Shown: piece after piece, positions 28,546 through 41,522 of the stretch | Position numbering within the stretch: position 1 is the stretch's first letter | Layout: every line of letters begins with the position of its first letter | From: Marinobacter antarcticus | GTDB lineage: Bacteria > Pseudomonadota > Gammaproteobacteria > Pseudomonadales > Oleiphilaceae | Direction of reading: 5' to 3' | Assembly: GCF_900142385.1 (NCBI RefSeq) | Contig: NZ_FRAQ01000002.1 | Coordinates: forward strand, 1 to 64,000 | DNA length: 64,000 nt | Translations under genes and position numbers: made by a program | The notes under the pieces: model-generated | Seen by the model: only the letters and a program-made list of their open reading frames with translations | What the model was told of the DNA's origin: nothing | The model's database searches: none

Positions 28546-31084
<2,539 letters not shown>

Positions 31085-31124
31085 GTCCTGCGCTTGATCA
31101 GACTTTTGTTAATGACCTTTGTAA

Positions 31125-32444
<1,320 letters not shown>

Positions 32445-32463
32445 GACAAACAGCTTCCGTTTT

Positions 32464-32506
32464 GGCCTTTAACCCTCTGGGTTTCAGGTGACAGAATGTT
32501 AAGGCC
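32464..32506 (+). repeat. Imperfect inverted repeat downstream of eno
   Basis: GGCCTTTAAC and GTTAAGGCC face each other across about 24 bases, starting 20 bases after the eno stop. The stem has one bulged base and no T-run follows directly, so it is at best a weak terminator or an RNA-stability element. Confidence 0.35.
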
Positions 32507-32566
32507 GTCGTGTTTTGAATGAAAATTCAGTCATGATGGCCTTTTTGGCCAATCAGTTAGAAGAAT

Positions 32567-32596
32567 TTGTTGCTAATCTACTCTAAGGTCTATACT
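32567..32596 (+). promoter_or_regulatory. Candidate sigma-70 promoter for the ftsB operon
   Basis: TTGTTG (32567-32572) and TATACT (32591-32596) are separated by 18 bases in an AT-rich stretch, about 55 bases before the ftsB ATG. The boxes match 3 and 5 of 6 consensus bases. This is a sequence match only. Confidence 0.45.
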
Positions 32597-32650
32597 TAAA
32601 ACCCGGTGTTTGATTTTTGATCGCTTGCCTCCTGAACGGAATCGGTATTA

Positions 32651-32923
32651 ATGAAGTTGCTCTGGACTTTCATGGTTGTTCTCATTCTCCTGCTGCAGGT
32701 GCGTCTGTGGGCCGGGGAAGGCAGCTTTGCGCAGGTCTGGACGCTGGAGAAGTCGATTGCTGAGCAGCGTGAGGAGAACTCCGAACTGTCCACTCGCAAT
32801 GAGCGCCTTTACGCGGAGGTGCGGAATCTTCGTAACGAGCAGGGCGCGGTGGAAGAGCGGGCTCGGATGAACCTTGGGTTGATTCGCGATGATGAGACCT
32901 TTTTTCTTGTTGTTGAGCACTGA
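32651..32923 (+). CDS. ftsB: Cell division protein FtsB
   Basis: A 90-residue bitopic membrane protein of the divisome. One membrane helix near the N terminus (about 3-20) is followed by a periplasmic coiled coil (about 28-65, rich in E, R, N and L in heptad spacing) and a short C-terminal segment with ARMNLGLIRDDETFF, where it meets FtsL and FtsQ. Length and position before ispD are standard. It links septum formation to the isoprenoid genes that follow only by position. Confidence 0.94.
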   Translation: MKLLWTFMVVLILLLQVRLWAGEGSFAQVWTLEKSIAEQREENSELSTRNERLYAEVRNLRNEQGAVEERARMNLGLIRDDETFFLVVEH

Positions 32924-32967
32924 GCGGACACTTCCCCGCCACTCTCCAAGCTAAGTGCGAATCGTTC

Positions 32968-33669
32968 ATGAGTCATTCTAACTTCTGGTTGATTGTCCCC
33001 GCCGCCGGCGTCGGTCATCGCATGCAGGCTGAATGTCCGAAGCAGTACCTCCGTATCGAAAACCGCTTTATTCTGGATATCACGCTTTCACGACTGCTGG
33101 ATTCCGGCCTCTTTACTGGCTGCATGGTTCCACTGAATGCTGCTGATCATCGGTGGCAGGGTACTGACGCCAGTAATGACGATCGTATCCAGACCTGCAG
33201 TGGTGGTGCCGAGAGGGCGGATTCTGTTCTGGCAGCGCTAAATGCCCTGACAGGACAAGTTGCGGCTGACGACTGGGTATTGGTTCATGATGCCGCCCGT
33301 CCTTGTGTTCATCCATCCGATCTCGCGAATCTTGTTTCGACCCTGTCTGATCACCCTGTGGGTGGCCTTCTTGCGACTCCGGTTGCCGATACGCTTAAAA
33401 AAGCAGACCGGGGTCAGTTGCCAGAGGTTGTTGGAACAGTGGATCGAAGCCAGTTATGGCGGGCGCTGACGCCGCAGATGTTCCGCTATTCCATGCTGAT
33501 TGAGGCACTGGAGACGGCTCTGAAGGAGGCGCAGCCGGTTACAGATGAGTCCTCTGCCATGGAGTTTTCCGGTAATATGCCCGTTCTGGTTGAAGGTCGA
33601 CCGGATAACATCAAGATTACCGTACCCGCTGACCTGGATCTTGCCGGCTTTATTCTCAGCCGGTTTTGA
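32968..33669 (+). CDS. ispD: 2-C-methyl-D-erythritol 4-phosphate cytidylyltransferase
   Basis: A 233-residue enzyme of the non-mevalonate isoprenoid pathway that joins MEP to CTP. The nucleotide-binding start is VPAAGVGHRMQAECPKQYL (about 9-27), with the catalytic arginine and lysine in that loop. The DAARPCV segment and the late DESSAMEF and NIKIT motifs are typical. It is followed 27 bases later by ispF, the enzyme two steps on in the same pathway; ispE is not in the window. Confidence 0.96.
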   Translation: MSHSNFWLIVPAAGVGHRMQAECPKQYLRIENRFILDITLSRLLDSGLFTGCMVPLNAADHRWQGTDASNDDRIQTCSGGAERADSVLAALNALTGQVAADDWVLVHDAARPCVHPSDLANLVSTLSDHPVGGLLATPVADTLKKADRGQLPEVVGTVDRSQLWRALTPQMFRYSMLIEALETALKEAQPVTDESSAMEFSGNMPVLVEGRPDNIKITVPADLDLAGFILSRF

Positions 33670-33696
33670 GTTTTCTGGATTTTCCCGGAGTAGATT

Positions 33697-34176
33697 ATGC
33701 GAATTGGTCAGGGCTTTGATGTTCATGCCTTCGGCGAGGGCGATGCCGTTATTCTCGGCGGTGTCTCCATACCTTATAGCCAGGGTCTGAAAGCCCACTC
33801 TGATGGCGATGTATTGCTGCATGCTCTGGCGGATGCCCTTTTGGGAGCGGTTGCCCTGGGTGATATCGGCCACTTGTTCCCGGATACCAGCGCCGAGTGG
33901 GCTGGTGCGGATAGCCGTGATCTGTTGCGTCGGGTCATGGCCCGGGTGGCAGAGGAAGGCTTCGGCGTTCTCAATGTCGACACGACGATCATCGCTCAGG
34001 CACCAAAAATGGCGCCTCACATCGAGGTCATGCGCCTGAATATCGCTGAGGATCTGGGCATCCCGGCCAGCCGTGTGAGCGTAAAGGCGACCACCAGCGA
34101 AAAACTGGGTTTTACCGGCCGTGGTGAGGGCATTGCCTGTCAGGCAGTGTGTCTGCTTGAGCAGGTGGCATCGTGA
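33697..34176 (+). CDS. ispF: 2-C-methyl-D-erythritol 2,4-cyclodiphosphate synthase
   Basis: A 159-residue trimeric enzyme that cyclises CDP-ME 2-phosphate to MEcPP in isoprenoid synthesis. The zinc ligands are seen in GFDVHAF (D8, H10) and in [15 protein letters not shown] [11 protein letters not shown] (H near 42). The DIGHLFPDT loop and the [17 protein letters not shown]-terminal stretch complete the signature. Its stop overlaps the GTG start of truD by four bases. Confidence 0.97.
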   Translation: MRIGQGFDVHAFGEGDAVILGGVSIPYSQGLKAHSDGDVLLHALADALLGAVALGDIGHLFPDTSAEWAGADSRDLLRRVMARVAEEGFGVLNVDTTIIAQAPKMAPHIEVMRLNIAEDLGIPASRVSVKATTSEKLGFTGRGEGIACQAVCLLEQVAS

Positions 34177-35258
34177 GTGAGGCGGAAGCCAGTGCAGGAA
34201 ACTGGCGTTTGGACTGGCCTGTATCCGCAGGCGCTCGGGTAGCCAGCGCTCATCTGAAAACCGCGCCGGAAGACTTCCGGGTCGGTGAGGTGCTGGAGGA
34301 GTTCCCCGAGCAGGCGGAGCCATCCAGTGTTCCCGGCGTTGCCGGTGAAGGGGAGCATTTGTGTTTGCGTCTGGAGAAAACCGGTGATAATACGGAGTTT
34401 GTGGCGGGAGAACTCGCTACTCTTGCTGGCTGTCGGTCTTTTGATGTGGGGTTTTGCGGGCTAAAGGATCGCCACGCGGTTACCAGCCAATGGTTCAGTC
34501 TTTATCGGCCCGGCATGATGGAAGAAGACACCGCATTGATCGCGCAGATCTCGGAGCGTTGGCCGGTGAAATCAGCCTGTCGCAGTGTGAGAAAACTTCG
34601 CCGTGGTGACCATCAGGGGAACCATTTTACCATCAGGCTCCGGCAGATCAGCGCGGACCGTGATGTCGTCGAAAGTGCGCTTGAACGCCTGAAAATACAG
34701 GGTGCTCCGAATTACTTCGGTCCTCAGCGCTTCGGTTTTGGGGGTGGGAATCTGGATCGTGCGATTCATATCGACCCTTCGGCCCTGAATCGCCGTGGAG
34801 GTCAGGGCAAGCGCAGGGGGCGGGGTAAGCCAGGCGGTGGCAGAGATGGCCGGAAAAACGTATTGTACTTTTCGGCCGCCCGCTCCTGGTTATTCAATGA
34901 AGTCCTGGCGTCACGGGTGGCCGAGGGTAGTTGGCGGACACCGCTGCCGGGCGAGCCAACTGAGACTGCAACCGGCCCCTTATGGGGTGATGGCGGTACA
35001 AGTGCCAGTAGCGAGGCCGGGCAGCGTGAGCGTGACACCGTGGCACAGACCCCGGAACTGGCATCACTGTTCATGACGACTCGAATGAAGCCCGAGCGTC
35101 GCCCCTTGGTTGCCATGCCAGAAGGCCTTAGCTGGTCCTGGCTGGATGATGGTGGTTTGGAACTGGACTTTTTCCTGCAGCCAGGACAGTACGCCACCAC
35201 GATTTTGAGTGATATTTTTGAGCTGGAGGACATGAGCCTCAGCCACCATAACAAATAA
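34173..35258 (+). CDS. truD: tRNA pseudouridine(13) synthase
   Basis: A 361-residue enzyme that makes pseudouridine 13 in tRNA-Glu. The catalytic aspartate is D99 in [13 protein letters not shown], and [12 protein letters not shown] (about 181-192) is the other signature. The GTG start overlaps the ispF stop. Between the two halves of the core, residues about 208-228 form a run rich in glycine, arginine and lysine ([16 protein letters not shown]) that is longer and more basic than I remember for E. coli TruD. The C-terminal EMAP-like end ([13 protein letters not shown]) is intact, so the enzyme is probably active. Confidence 0.94.
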   Translation: MSEAEASAGNWRLDWPVSAGARVASAHLKTAPEDFRVGEVLEEFPEQAEPSSVPGVAGEGEHLCLRLEKTGDNTEFVAGELATLAGCRSFDVGFCGLKDRHAVTSQWFSLYRPGMMEEDTALIAQISERWPVKSACRSVRKLRRGDHQGNHFTIRLRQISADRDVVESALERLKIQGAPNYFGPQRFGFGGGNLDRAIHIDPSALNRRGGQGKRRGRGKPGGGRDGRKNVLYFSAARSWLFNEVLASRVAEGSWRTPLPGEPTETATGPLWGDGGTSASSEAGQRERDTVAQTPELASLFMTTRMKPERRPLVAMPEGLSWSWLDDGGLELDFFLQPGQYATTILSDIFELEDMSLSHHNK

Positions 35259-35315
35259 TACGGCCAGCGAATTTCGGCTAGCAATTTATTGGAAAGCACT
35301 TTTTTGGAGAGCACT

Positions 35316-36086
35316 GTGCGTATTCTGTTATCAAACGATGACGGTGTTCATTCACCGGGGCTTATCGCACTTTACGAAGGCCTCAAAGGCCTTGGTGACC
35401 TTGAAGTAGTAGCGCCAGACAGGGATCACAGCGGAGCAAGTAACGCTCTGACGCTCAACCGTCCCTTGACGGTTGAGCAGCATCTCAGTGGGTTCCGGTC
35501 TGTCGACGGTACGCCTACAGACTGCGTGCATCTTGCGGTTAACGGCCTTTTCCGTGAGCCCTTCGATCGTGTGGTCTCCGGAATCAATACCCACGCCAAT
35601 CTGGGTGATGACATTATTTATTCCGGCACTGTAGCGGCCGCAACGGAAGGTCGCCATCTCGGGTTGCCGGCCATTGCGGTCTCTCTGGTGAGTGACGGGC
35701 GTAATCATTACGACACGGCCGCCAGAGTTGTGCGCATGCTTCTGGAAAGTCCGCGTCCTTTTGTTTTAGGGCCTCGCTCCATACTGAATGTGAATGTGCC
35801 GGATGTGCCCTGGGAAGAACTCGCCGGGTTCCGCGTGACCCGGCTGGGTGACCGGGAGCGCGCCGAGGGCGCTGTTCCTATGACCTGCCCGCGAGGCAAG
35901 GAGCGCTATTGGATCGGTGCTGCGGGGAAAGGCGGCGATGCCGGGCCGGGAACGGACTTCCACGCTGTCTCGCAAGGATATGTTTCGCTTACGCCGGTTC
36001 ATATTGATATGACCCGCCACGAAGCGCTTGTTTCCCTCAGAAGCTGGGTGGACTCTCTTCAGGCATCCATGGGGGACGGTGCGTGA
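35316..36086 (+). CDS. surE: 5'/3'-nucleotidase SurE
   Basis: A 256-residue metal-dependent phosphatase that removes phosphate from nucleoside monophosphates and is linked to survival in stationary phase. The N-terminal [13 protein letters not shown] has the metal-binding aspartate pair; [22 protein letters not shown] holds the asparagine and further ligands. The GTG start at 35316 has GGAGA six bases upstream and gives the standard N terminus ([10 protein letters not shown]). Its stop overlaps the start of pcm by four bases. Confidence 0.95.
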   Translation: MRILLSNDDGVHSPGLIALYEGLKGLGDLEVVAPDRDHSGASNALTLNRPLTVEQHLSGFRSVDGTPTDCVHLAVNGLFREPFDRVVSGINTHANLGDDIIYSGTVAAATEGRHLGLPAIAVSLVSDGRNHYDTAARVVRMLLESPRPFVLGPRSILNVNVPDVPWEELAGFRVTRLGDRERAEGAVPMTCPRGKERYWIGAAGKGGDAGPGTDFHAVSQGYVSLTPVHIDMTRHEALVSLRSWVDSLQASMGDGA

Positions 36087-36739
36087 GTGGTGAGCTTCAG
36101 GGTATCGGGATGACTTCCCGGCGCACGCGTATGCGCCTGGTTCAACGCCTCAAAGAATCGGGTATCGAGTCGGATCGCGTTCTGGAAGTCATGGGGCAGG
36201 TGCCGCGCCACATTTTTCTGGATGAGGCTCTGTCGCATCGGGCTTATGAGGACACGTCACTGCCTATCGGCTATGGTCAGACGCTGTCTCAGCCCTACAT
36301 CGTCGCCCGAATGACCGAACTGTTACTCAGGCATGAACCCGCCAGAGTTCTGGAGCTGGGTACGGGGTCAGGTTACCAGACAGCTGTGTTGTCACAGCTG
36401 TTTGATCAGATTTACAGTGTTGAACGGATCAAGCCGCTTCAAGACCGTGCCCGGGAGAGGCTGCGGCAGCTCAATATCCGGAATGTCATGCTCAAGCATG
36501 CAGACGGTGGCATGGGATGGCCGGAAAGAGGGCCATTTGACGGCATTATTGTTACAGCAGCTCCGATGGAGGTGCCATCGGAGCTGCTGGACCAGCTAGC
36601 AGATGGTGGCGTTCTGGTGGCGCCGGTTGGTGAAGAGCACCAGGTGCTTGTGGAAGTGATCCGCAATGGCGACCGTTTTGAACGCCGTGAACTGGAGCCG
36701 GTTCGCTTTGTACCCCTGTTGGGAGGAGTTGTCCGTTGA
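36083..36739 (+). CDS. pcm: Protein-L-isoaspartate O-methyltransferase
   Basis: A 218-residue enzyme that methylates isoaspartate residues in aged proteins so they can revert to aspartate. The SAM-binding motif I is [15 protein letters not shown] (about 89-103), and the substrate-binding [19 protein letters not shown] stretch lies near 54-72. A GTG start overlaps the surE stop by four bases, and its own stop overlaps the TTG start of the DUF368 gene in the same way. With surE, nlpD and rpoS it forms the familiar stationary-phase cluster. Confidence 0.96.
   Translation: MSGELQGIGMTSRRTRMRLVQRLKESGIESDRVLEVMGQVPRHIFLDEALSHRAYEDTSLPIGYGQTLSQPYIVARMTELLLRHEPARVLELGTGSGYQTAVLSQLFDQIYSVERIKPLQDRARERLRQLNIRNVMLKHADGGMGWPERGPFDGIIVTAAPMEVPSELLDQLADGGVLVAPVGEEHQVLVEVIRNGDRFERRELEPVRFVPLLGGVVR
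36721..36728 (+). promoter_or_regulatory. Strong ribosome-binding site supporting a TTG start
   Basis: GGGAGGAG ends seven bases before the TTG at 36736 that overlaps the pcm stop codon. The good spacing and strength make the rare TTG start of the DUF368 gene credible. Confidence 0.8.
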
Positions 36740-37734
36740 CCAATCAGCCGCAGAAAATCAACACGCAAAGCGCTGTCCGCGGACAACATCCCGCCTCAGT
36801 GTTTTTGAGGGGCATGGCGATGGGGGCTGCGGATGTTGTTCCTGGCGTATCCGGTGGCACCATCGCGTTTATAACCGGCATTTACTTCCGGCTTCTGGAG
36901 GCTATTAGCGCCATTCCGAGGGCTGTGTTCAGGGATCTGTTCCGGGGGAAACTGAGTGCTTTCTGGCAGGCCTGTGATGGCACCTTTCTCAGCACGCTGC
37001 TGGCAGGCATTCTTACCAGCATTGTTACTATGGCATCCGGGATCAGCTTCCTGCTTGCCGAATACCCGATTCTGATCTGGAGCTTTTTTTTCGGGTTGAT
37101 TCTCGCGTCTGTCTGGCACGTCGGCCGTCAGGCACGACACTACCGCGTATCTCTGCTCTTTCCTCTTGTTATTGGTATTGTCGTTGCGTGGTGGATCACA
37201 ACCCTGTCTGTAGGCCAGCTTAACCCCTCCGCTCTGACCTTTTTCGCCGCCGGAGCTGTAGCAATATGCGCGATGATCCTGCCCGGTATTTCCGGCAGCT
37301 TTATTCTGGTTATTGTTGGTATGTACGCTCCGGTTCTGGCGGCCATAAAATCCTTTGATATCGCCGTGTTGCTGCTGTTTATGGCAGGCTGTCTGGTGGG
37401 CCTGCTGTCGGTAGCAAGGCTGATTACCTGGGCTTTTCACAAGTATCATGACCATGTGCTGGCGCTGCTTACCGGCTTCATGATTGGTGCACTGAATAAG
37501 GTATGGCCGTGGAAGGAGACTCTCAGCTGGCGAACCAACAGTTCCGGCGAACAGGTACCTTTGAGTGAGGTCAGCATCAGCCCTGGGGCATTTGCGGATC
37601 TCACTGGTCTGGATCCGCAGATTGCGACAGTCGCGGCAATGGTCATCGTCGGTATTGTTCTTGTGCTGCTGATCGAGTGGTTTGGTGGGCGCTACCAGAA
37701 AGCGGAGCAGGCGGTGTCCGATAGTGCCGGGTAA
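36736..37734 (+). CDS. DUF368 (PopT-like) membrane protein
   Basis: A 332-residue polytopic inner-membrane protein. The family signature [18 protein letters not shown] lies near residues 28-45 and is repeated in weaker form as [16 protein letters not shown] near 180, indicating an internally duplicated transporter fold. About eight hydrophobic helices are visible. DUF368 proteins have been proposed to move undecaprenyl phosphate or related polyprenyl phosphates across the membrane; that role is known for relatives, not shown here. TTG start, well supported by a strong ribosome-binding site. A 212-base gap follows before nlpD. Confidence 0.88.
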   Translation: MTNQPQKINTQSAVRGQHPASVFLRGMAMGAADVVPGVSGGTIAFITGIYFRLLEAISAIPRAVFRDLFRGKLSAFWQACDGTFLSTLLAGILTSIVTMASGISFLLAEYPILIWSFFFGLILASVWHVGRQARHYRVSLLFPLVIGIVVAWWITTLSVGQLNPSALTFFAAGAVAICAMILPGISGSFILVIVGMYAPVLAAIKSFDIAVLLLFMAGCLVGLLSVARLITWAFHKYHDHVLALLTGFMIGALNKVWPWKETLSWRTNSSGEQVPLSEVSISPGAFADLTGLDPQIATVAAMVIVGIVLVLLIEWFGGRYQKAEQAVSDSAG

Positions 37735-37828
37735 TTCCTGAGGGGCCCCGTGTTACCTTTACAGGCACACTATTGTTCCCGCCCGTAACAAAGACGGTGA
37801 GGGGTAACAGGGATGGGTACTGAGTAAC

Positions 37829-37857
37829 TTGGATTTGAATTCAAAATGTGCAATAAA
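37829..37857 (+). promoter_or_regulatory. Weak candidate promoter upstream of nlpD
   Basis: TTGGAT (37829-37834) and AATAAA (37852-37857) with a 17-base spacer lie in the AT-rich middle of the 212-base gap before nlpD; the spacer contains the palindrome TTGAATTCAA. Both boxes are poor matches. An imperfect inverted repeat (GTGTTACC near 37750, GGGTAACA near 37802) lies just upstream. No gene is visible in this gap. Confidence 0.25.
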
Positions 37858-37946
37858 TTAGCGAGTTGCTTTTGAAACTTCAGGATCTTCTTTGAACAGA
37901 TTCAGAGCCAATACAGATTCCTCATAACCGGGCCGGTGTTATTCCA

Positions 37947-38852
37947 GTGAGATTGTTACGTGGGTCAGCTCAAGCCGGATTGTCGGCCTCCCCGCGGTTC
38001 CTCTTTGGTGCCCACTCTTCTGCCTGCACTTCTGAAACCGGTAAGTTCTGGTTTTTTCTGATTGCATTTCTTTTTCTTTCGGGATCACTGAGCGGCTGCA
38101 ACACGCAGGCGCTTTACCGGGATGATATTTATAATCCGCCAGTTTACTGGGGGCGCCATGTCGTCCGCGAGGGTGAGACTTTGTACGGTATCGCCTGGAT
38201 CTACGGCCGCGATTACCGGGAGCTGGGCAATGCCAATGGCCTCAGTCCACCCTGGACTATCCGGGCCGGGCAGGTGCTTCGGTTGGACCGTCGCGGCACT
38301 GCTACATCCGGCAGTGGTGGTCGTGCCACCGCAAAGGCATCCAGGCCATCCGCAAACACATCCGCCCGGGCATCCGGAGCCAGATCCCCTGTACCGACGC
38401 CAGCGTCTACCCGGAAACCCGCTGTCACCCGACAGTCGGACAACTCTGCCCCACTGGCTTCCCGAACCCAGACAGTAGCCAGTATCCCGTGGCGCTGGCC
38501 TCACTCTGGCACCGTAATTGCAGGCTATTCATCATCCGGAAAAGTCAACAAAGGCGTTGATATTGCCGGAAAAGCCGGGGATGCTGTAAGAGCTGCCGCA
38601 GATGGAAGTGTGGTCTACGCTGGCAATGGTTTGTTGGGTTATGGCAATCTGATTATTGTGAATCATAACGAGCAATATCTGAGTGCGTACGCTCATAACC
38701 GGAAGATTCTGGTTAGTGAAGGGGAGGGAGTAAAAGCTGGACAAGTTATAGCAGAACTCGGCGGCAGTGGTTCAGATCGCCCCATGTTGCATTTTGAGAT
38801 CCGAAAAAATGGTAACCCGGTCGATCCAACTCATTATCTGCCACCACGCTAA
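37947..38852 (+). CDS. nlpD: NlpD-type LysM/LytM lipoprotein
   Basis: A 301-residue outer-membrane-type lipoprotein that in relatives activates the amidase AmiC at the division site. A lipobox (SLSGC, C51) is followed by a LysM domain (about 68-112), an S/T/P/A-rich linker (about 115-180) and a C-terminal LytM domain (about 185-300). The LytM metal ligands are lost: the first histidine is N in VNKGVDIA and the HxH pair reads HFE, as in E. coli NlpD, so it is an activator rather than a peptidase. The GTG start at 37947 lacks a clear ribosome-binding site and leaves an unusually long 50-residue leader before the lipidated cysteine; in-frame TTG codons at 37953 and 37980 are other options. Confidence 0.9.
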   Translation: MRLLRGSAQAGLSASPRFLFGAHSSACTSETGKFWFFLIAFLFLSGSLSGCNTQALYRDDIYNPPVYWGRHVVREGETLYGIAWIYGRDYRELGNANGLSPPWTIRAGQVLRLDRRGTATSGSGGRATAKASRPSANTSARASGARSPVPTPASTRKPAVTRQSDNSAPLASRTQTVASIPWRWPHSGTVIAGYSSSGKVNKGVDIAGKAGDAVRAAADGSVVYAGNGLLGYGNLIIVNHNEQYLSAYAHNRKILVSEGEGVKAGQVIAELGGSGSDRPMLHFEIRKNGNPVDPTHYLPPR

Positions 38853-39009
38853 TGACAGATGCAGTGCTTAAAATAAGAAGAAGTGATGGCAACAGCCCAC
38901 ATAAGCTTGCCATTGAAGAAGTCCTGAAGAGAAAAGAAATAACCATTGCCCGCAACAAAAAAAAGTATCGGGCAGAAATCCAGGATTGTTGAAAGGCGGG
39001 GCAAGAGAT

Positions 39010-40020
39010 ATGTCAGCAGAGCAAGAAGGTATGATTGTTGATCGCATAACAGGCGTTGATGGCTCTTCAAACGTTGATGACTCTGAGGATCAGTTACTCG
39101 CAGAGGAAAAAACCGATAAGAGCGCCCCGGAGGCTGCCGAAGCCAATGAAGGATTCCCCACCCAGGGGCGTTATTACGCCAGTGCAAAGCAGCTGGATGC
39201 CACTCAGCTTTATCTCAACGAAATTGGTTTCTCACCACTTCTGACACCGGAAGAGGAAGTCTATTTTGCACGCCTGGCGCGCAAAGGTGAGGATTCTGGC
39301 CGTAAACGAATGATTGAGAGCAACCTGAGGCTGGTTGTTAAGATTGCTCGCCGCTATGTGAATCGAGGGCTCACTCTGTTGGATCTGATCGAAGAGGGTA
39401 ACCTCGGGCTGATCCGTGCGGTTGAAAAGTTTGACCCGGAGCGGGGCTTCCGTTTCTCCACCTACGCAACATGGTGGATTCGCCAGACGATAGAGCGGGC
39501 CATCATGAACCAGACCCGCACCATCCGCTTGCCTATTCACGTAGTTAAGGAGCTGAACCTTTATCTGCGAGCTGCTCGCGAACTGACGCAGACGCTTGAT
39601 CATGAGCCCTCTGCGGAAGAAATTGCAAAGAAGGTGGACAAGCCGGTCAATGATGTAAAGCGTATGCTGGGGCTTAATGAGCGCGTTGCCTCCATGGATA
39701 TGCCAATCGGTGCCGGTGGCGAAAAGTCCCTACTGGATACAGTGGCCGATGAGGGCGCCTCTGATCCCGCAGACGTACTGCAGGAAAGCAACATGTGTTC
39801 CTGTCTTGGGAAATGGATAGACCAGCTCAGCGAGAAGCAGCAAGAAGTCCTGTCCCGGAGGTTCGGCCTCAGAGGTTACCCGGTCAGCACGCTGGAAGAA
39901 GTCGGGCAGGAAATTTGCCTGACCCGGGAGCGGGTTCGACAGATTCAGGTAGAGGCGTTGCGGCGTTTACGTGAAATTCTCGAAAAAGAAGGCCTGTCTG
40001 GAAACCTTCTGTTCAAATAG
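39010..40020 (+). CDS. rpoS: RNA polymerase sigma factor RpoS
   Basis: The stationary-phase and stress sigma factor, 336 residues from the ATG at 39010; the frame opens eight codons earlier at a TTG that is less likely. An acidic N-terminal region (about 1-55) precedes region 1.2 (QLYLNEIG), region 2 ([16 protein letters not shown] through [13 protein letters not shown]), region 3 and region 4 with the helix-turn-helix ([16 protein letters not shown]). In relatives the main rpoS promoter lies inside nlpD, which is consistent with the 157-base gap here, but I could not pick it out. A terminator follows at 40042. Confidence 0.97.
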   Translation: MSAEQEGMIVDRITGVDGSSNVDDSEDQLLAEEKTDKSAPEAAEANEGFPTQGRYYASAKQLDATQLYLNEIGFSPLLTPEEEVYFARLARKGEDSGRKRMIESNLRLVVKIARRYVNRGLTLLDLIEEGNLGLIRAVEKFDPERGFRFSTYATWWIRQTIERAIMNQTRTIRLPIHVVKELNLYLRAARELTQTLDHEPSAEEIAKKVDKPVNDVKRMLGLNERVASMDMPIGAGGEKSLLDTVADEGASDPADVLQESNMCSCLGKWIDQLSEKQQEVLSRRFGLRGYPVSTLEEVGQEICLTRERVRQIQVEALRRLREILEKEGLSGNLLFK

Positions 40021-40041
40021 CCTTTCTGACGTAACATCCGG

Positions 40042-40079
40042 AACGCCGGCCATGTCTCATGGCTGGCGTTTTCTGTTTT
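40042..40079 (+). terminator. Rho-independent terminator of rpoS
   Basis: A 13-bp stem with one G-T mismatch pair (AACGCCGGCCATG / CATGGCTGGCGTT), a 3-base loop and a T-rich tail (TTCTGTTTT) starts 22 bases after the rpoS stop. Confidence 0.88.
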
Positions 40080-40140
40080 AGTATCCCTGCAAATGAGAAC
40101 CAGGTGGCGCTTCGCCCCTTTCGGCCATTGTTAGAATAGC

Positions 40141-40173
40141 GTCACCGGGGGCTAAGGATCCGTACCTGGTGAC
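40141..40173 (+). repeat. Inverted repeat before the chalcone-isomerase-like gene
   Basis: GTCACCGGG (40141-40149) and CCTGGTGAC (40165-40173) are inverted copies matching at 8 of 9 positions, with 15 bases between, ending 18 bases before the ATG. It could be an operator or a hairpin in the leader that affects translation. Confidence 0.5.
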
Positions 40174-40191
40174 GAATGAACTCTCATAATA

Positions 40192-40788
40192 ATGACTAAA
40201 AAGGAAAGGACTATAAAAAAGGCGTTTTTGACGTGCTTTGCATCCCTGATGCTGGCCGCCACACTCTCAACTCCTGCTTTGGCGTTGACTGTTGAGGGTG
40301 TTAATGGCCCAGAGACCTATAAGGCAGACAGCACAGAGCTTGCCTTGAACGGTGCAGGCACTCGCTCCAAGTTTTTCATGGATCTCTACATTGGCAGCCT
40401 CTATGTGCCTCAGAGTCAGCAGGATGGAAATGCCGTGATTGAGGCAGATGAGCCTCAGGCAATTACGCTGCACATTATTTCCGGCATGATTACCAGCGGC
40501 CGTATGACAGAAGCAACCATGGAAGGCTTCGAGGCTTCTACGGGTGGTGACATGGCTCCCGTTCAGGCAGACATTGATCAGTTCAGGTCGGTGTTCAAAG
40601 AGGAAATCAAGGAAGGTGACGTATTTGAGCTGGTCTACGTGCCGGGTGAGGGCGTCAAGGTGCTAAAAAACGGTGAGCAAAAAGACACTGTTGGTGATCT
40701 TGAATTCAAGAAAGCCTTGTTTGGTATCTGGCTTTCTGACGAACCGGCTCAGAAGAGTCTGAAGAAGAAAATGCTGGGTCAAGGCTGA
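40192..40788 (+). CDS. Periplasmic chalcone-isomerase-like protein
   Basis: A 198-residue secreted protein. The lysine-rich start and hydrophobic stretch to ALA near residue 32 form a standard signal peptide. The mature part matches the bacterial chalcone isomerase-like fold (Chalcone_3): VEGVNGPETYKADS, then FMDLYIGSLYVP and a lysine-rich end. Bacteria of this kind do not make flavonoids, and these relatives generally lack the plant catalytic residues, so a lipid- or ligand-binding role is more likely; none is proven. The gene stands alone between two terminators. Confidence 0.85.
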   Translation: MTKKERTIKKAFLTCFASLMLAATLSTPALALTVEGVNGPETYKADSTELALNGAGTRSKFFMDLYIGSLYVPQSQQDGNAVIEADEPQAITLHIISGMITSGRMTEATMEGFEASTGGDMAPVQADIDQFRSVFKEEIKEGDVFELVYVPGEGVKVLKNGEQKDTVGDLEFKKALFGIWLSDEPAQKSLKKKMLGQG

Positions 40789-40813
40789 CAGAGAGCTTCT
40801 GCCCGTTTCAGAG

Positions 40814-40837
40814 AAGCCGGCTATTGCCGGCTTTTTT
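40814..40837 (+). terminator. Rho-independent terminator after the chalcone-isomerase-like gene
   Basis: AAGCCGGC / GCCGGCTT with a four- to five-base loop, followed by TTTTTT. It lies 26 bases past the stop and separates this gene from the convergent nth gene. Confidence 0.93.
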
Positions 40838-40855
40838 GTACTTTGAGTCAGTACC

Positions 40856-41494
40856 TTACAGATAATCGCTTTTCTGTTTGAACTCGCAAAGATCCTCAAC
40901 AATACAGGCACCGCATCTGGGCTTGCGTGCTACGCAGGTGTAACGCCCGTGCAGGATAAGCCAGTGATGGGCGTCTTGCAGAAACTCTTTGGGCACTAAT
41001 CGCATCAGGCGGTCTTCCACTTCCAGTACGTTTTTGCCCGGAGCGATGCCGGTGCGATTGGATACCCGGAAAATATGAGTGTCCACCGCCATGGCCAGGT
41101 GTCCGAACGCCGTGTTCAGTACCACGTTAGCGGTTTTGCGGCCGACCCCGGGCAGCGCTTCAAGGTCTTCCCGTTTATCGGGAACAATACTGTCGTGCTT
41201 TTCAATCAGTATGCGGCAGGTCTTGATGACGTTCTCTGCCTTGCTGTTGAATAACCCGATTGTCTTTATGTAGCTCTTCAGGCCGTCCACACCGAGCGCA
41301 AGTATGGCCTCTGGCGTGTTGGCGACCGGATAGAGTTTGTCAGTAGCCTTGTTGACGCCTACATCCGTTGCCTGAGCGGAGAGAATAACCGCAATGAGTA
41401 GCTCAAACGGACTGCTGTAGTTCAGTTCCGTTGTCGGATTGGGGTTGGCTTCCCGCAAACGGGAGAAGATTTCAATACGTTTGGCTTTATTCAT
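40856..41494 (-). CDS. nth: Endonuclease III
   Basis: A 212-residue DNA glycosylase/AP lyase that removes oxidised pyrimidines. The helix-hairpin-helix is LPGVGRKTANVVL with the catalytic lysine, and the catalytic aspartate is in AVDTHIFRVSNR. The [4Fe-4S] cluster motif C-x6-C-x2-C-x5-C is complete at the C terminus (CVARKPRCGACIVEDLC). It is the last gene of the metG-rsxABCDGE-nth run, 28 bases after rsxE; the same linkage to rnf/rsx genes is common. Confidence 0.97.
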   Translation of the reverse strand: MNKAKRIEIFSRLREANPNPTTELNYSSPFELLIAVILSAQATDVGVNKATDKLYPVANTPEAILALGVDGLKSYIKTIGLFNSKAENVIKTCRILIEKHDSIVPDKREDLEALPGVGRKTANVVLNTAFGHLAMAVDTHIFRVSNRTGIAPGKNVLEVEDRLMRLVPKEFLQDAHHWLILHGRYTCVARKPRCGACIVEDLCEFKQKSDYL

Positions 41495-41522
41495 TGTGCT
41501 TCATCGCGACTCTGGGCGCAGA

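Noticed and set aside
33454..34323. A 289-codon open frame on the minus strand across ispD, ispF and truD
   Set aside because: Antisense to three standard genes joined by normal spacing; composition is low in complexity and has no domain.
38500..38852. Active LytM peptidase in NlpD
   Set aside because: The first metal histidine is replaced by asparagine and the HxH pair reads HFE, so zinc cannot be held as in active enzymes.
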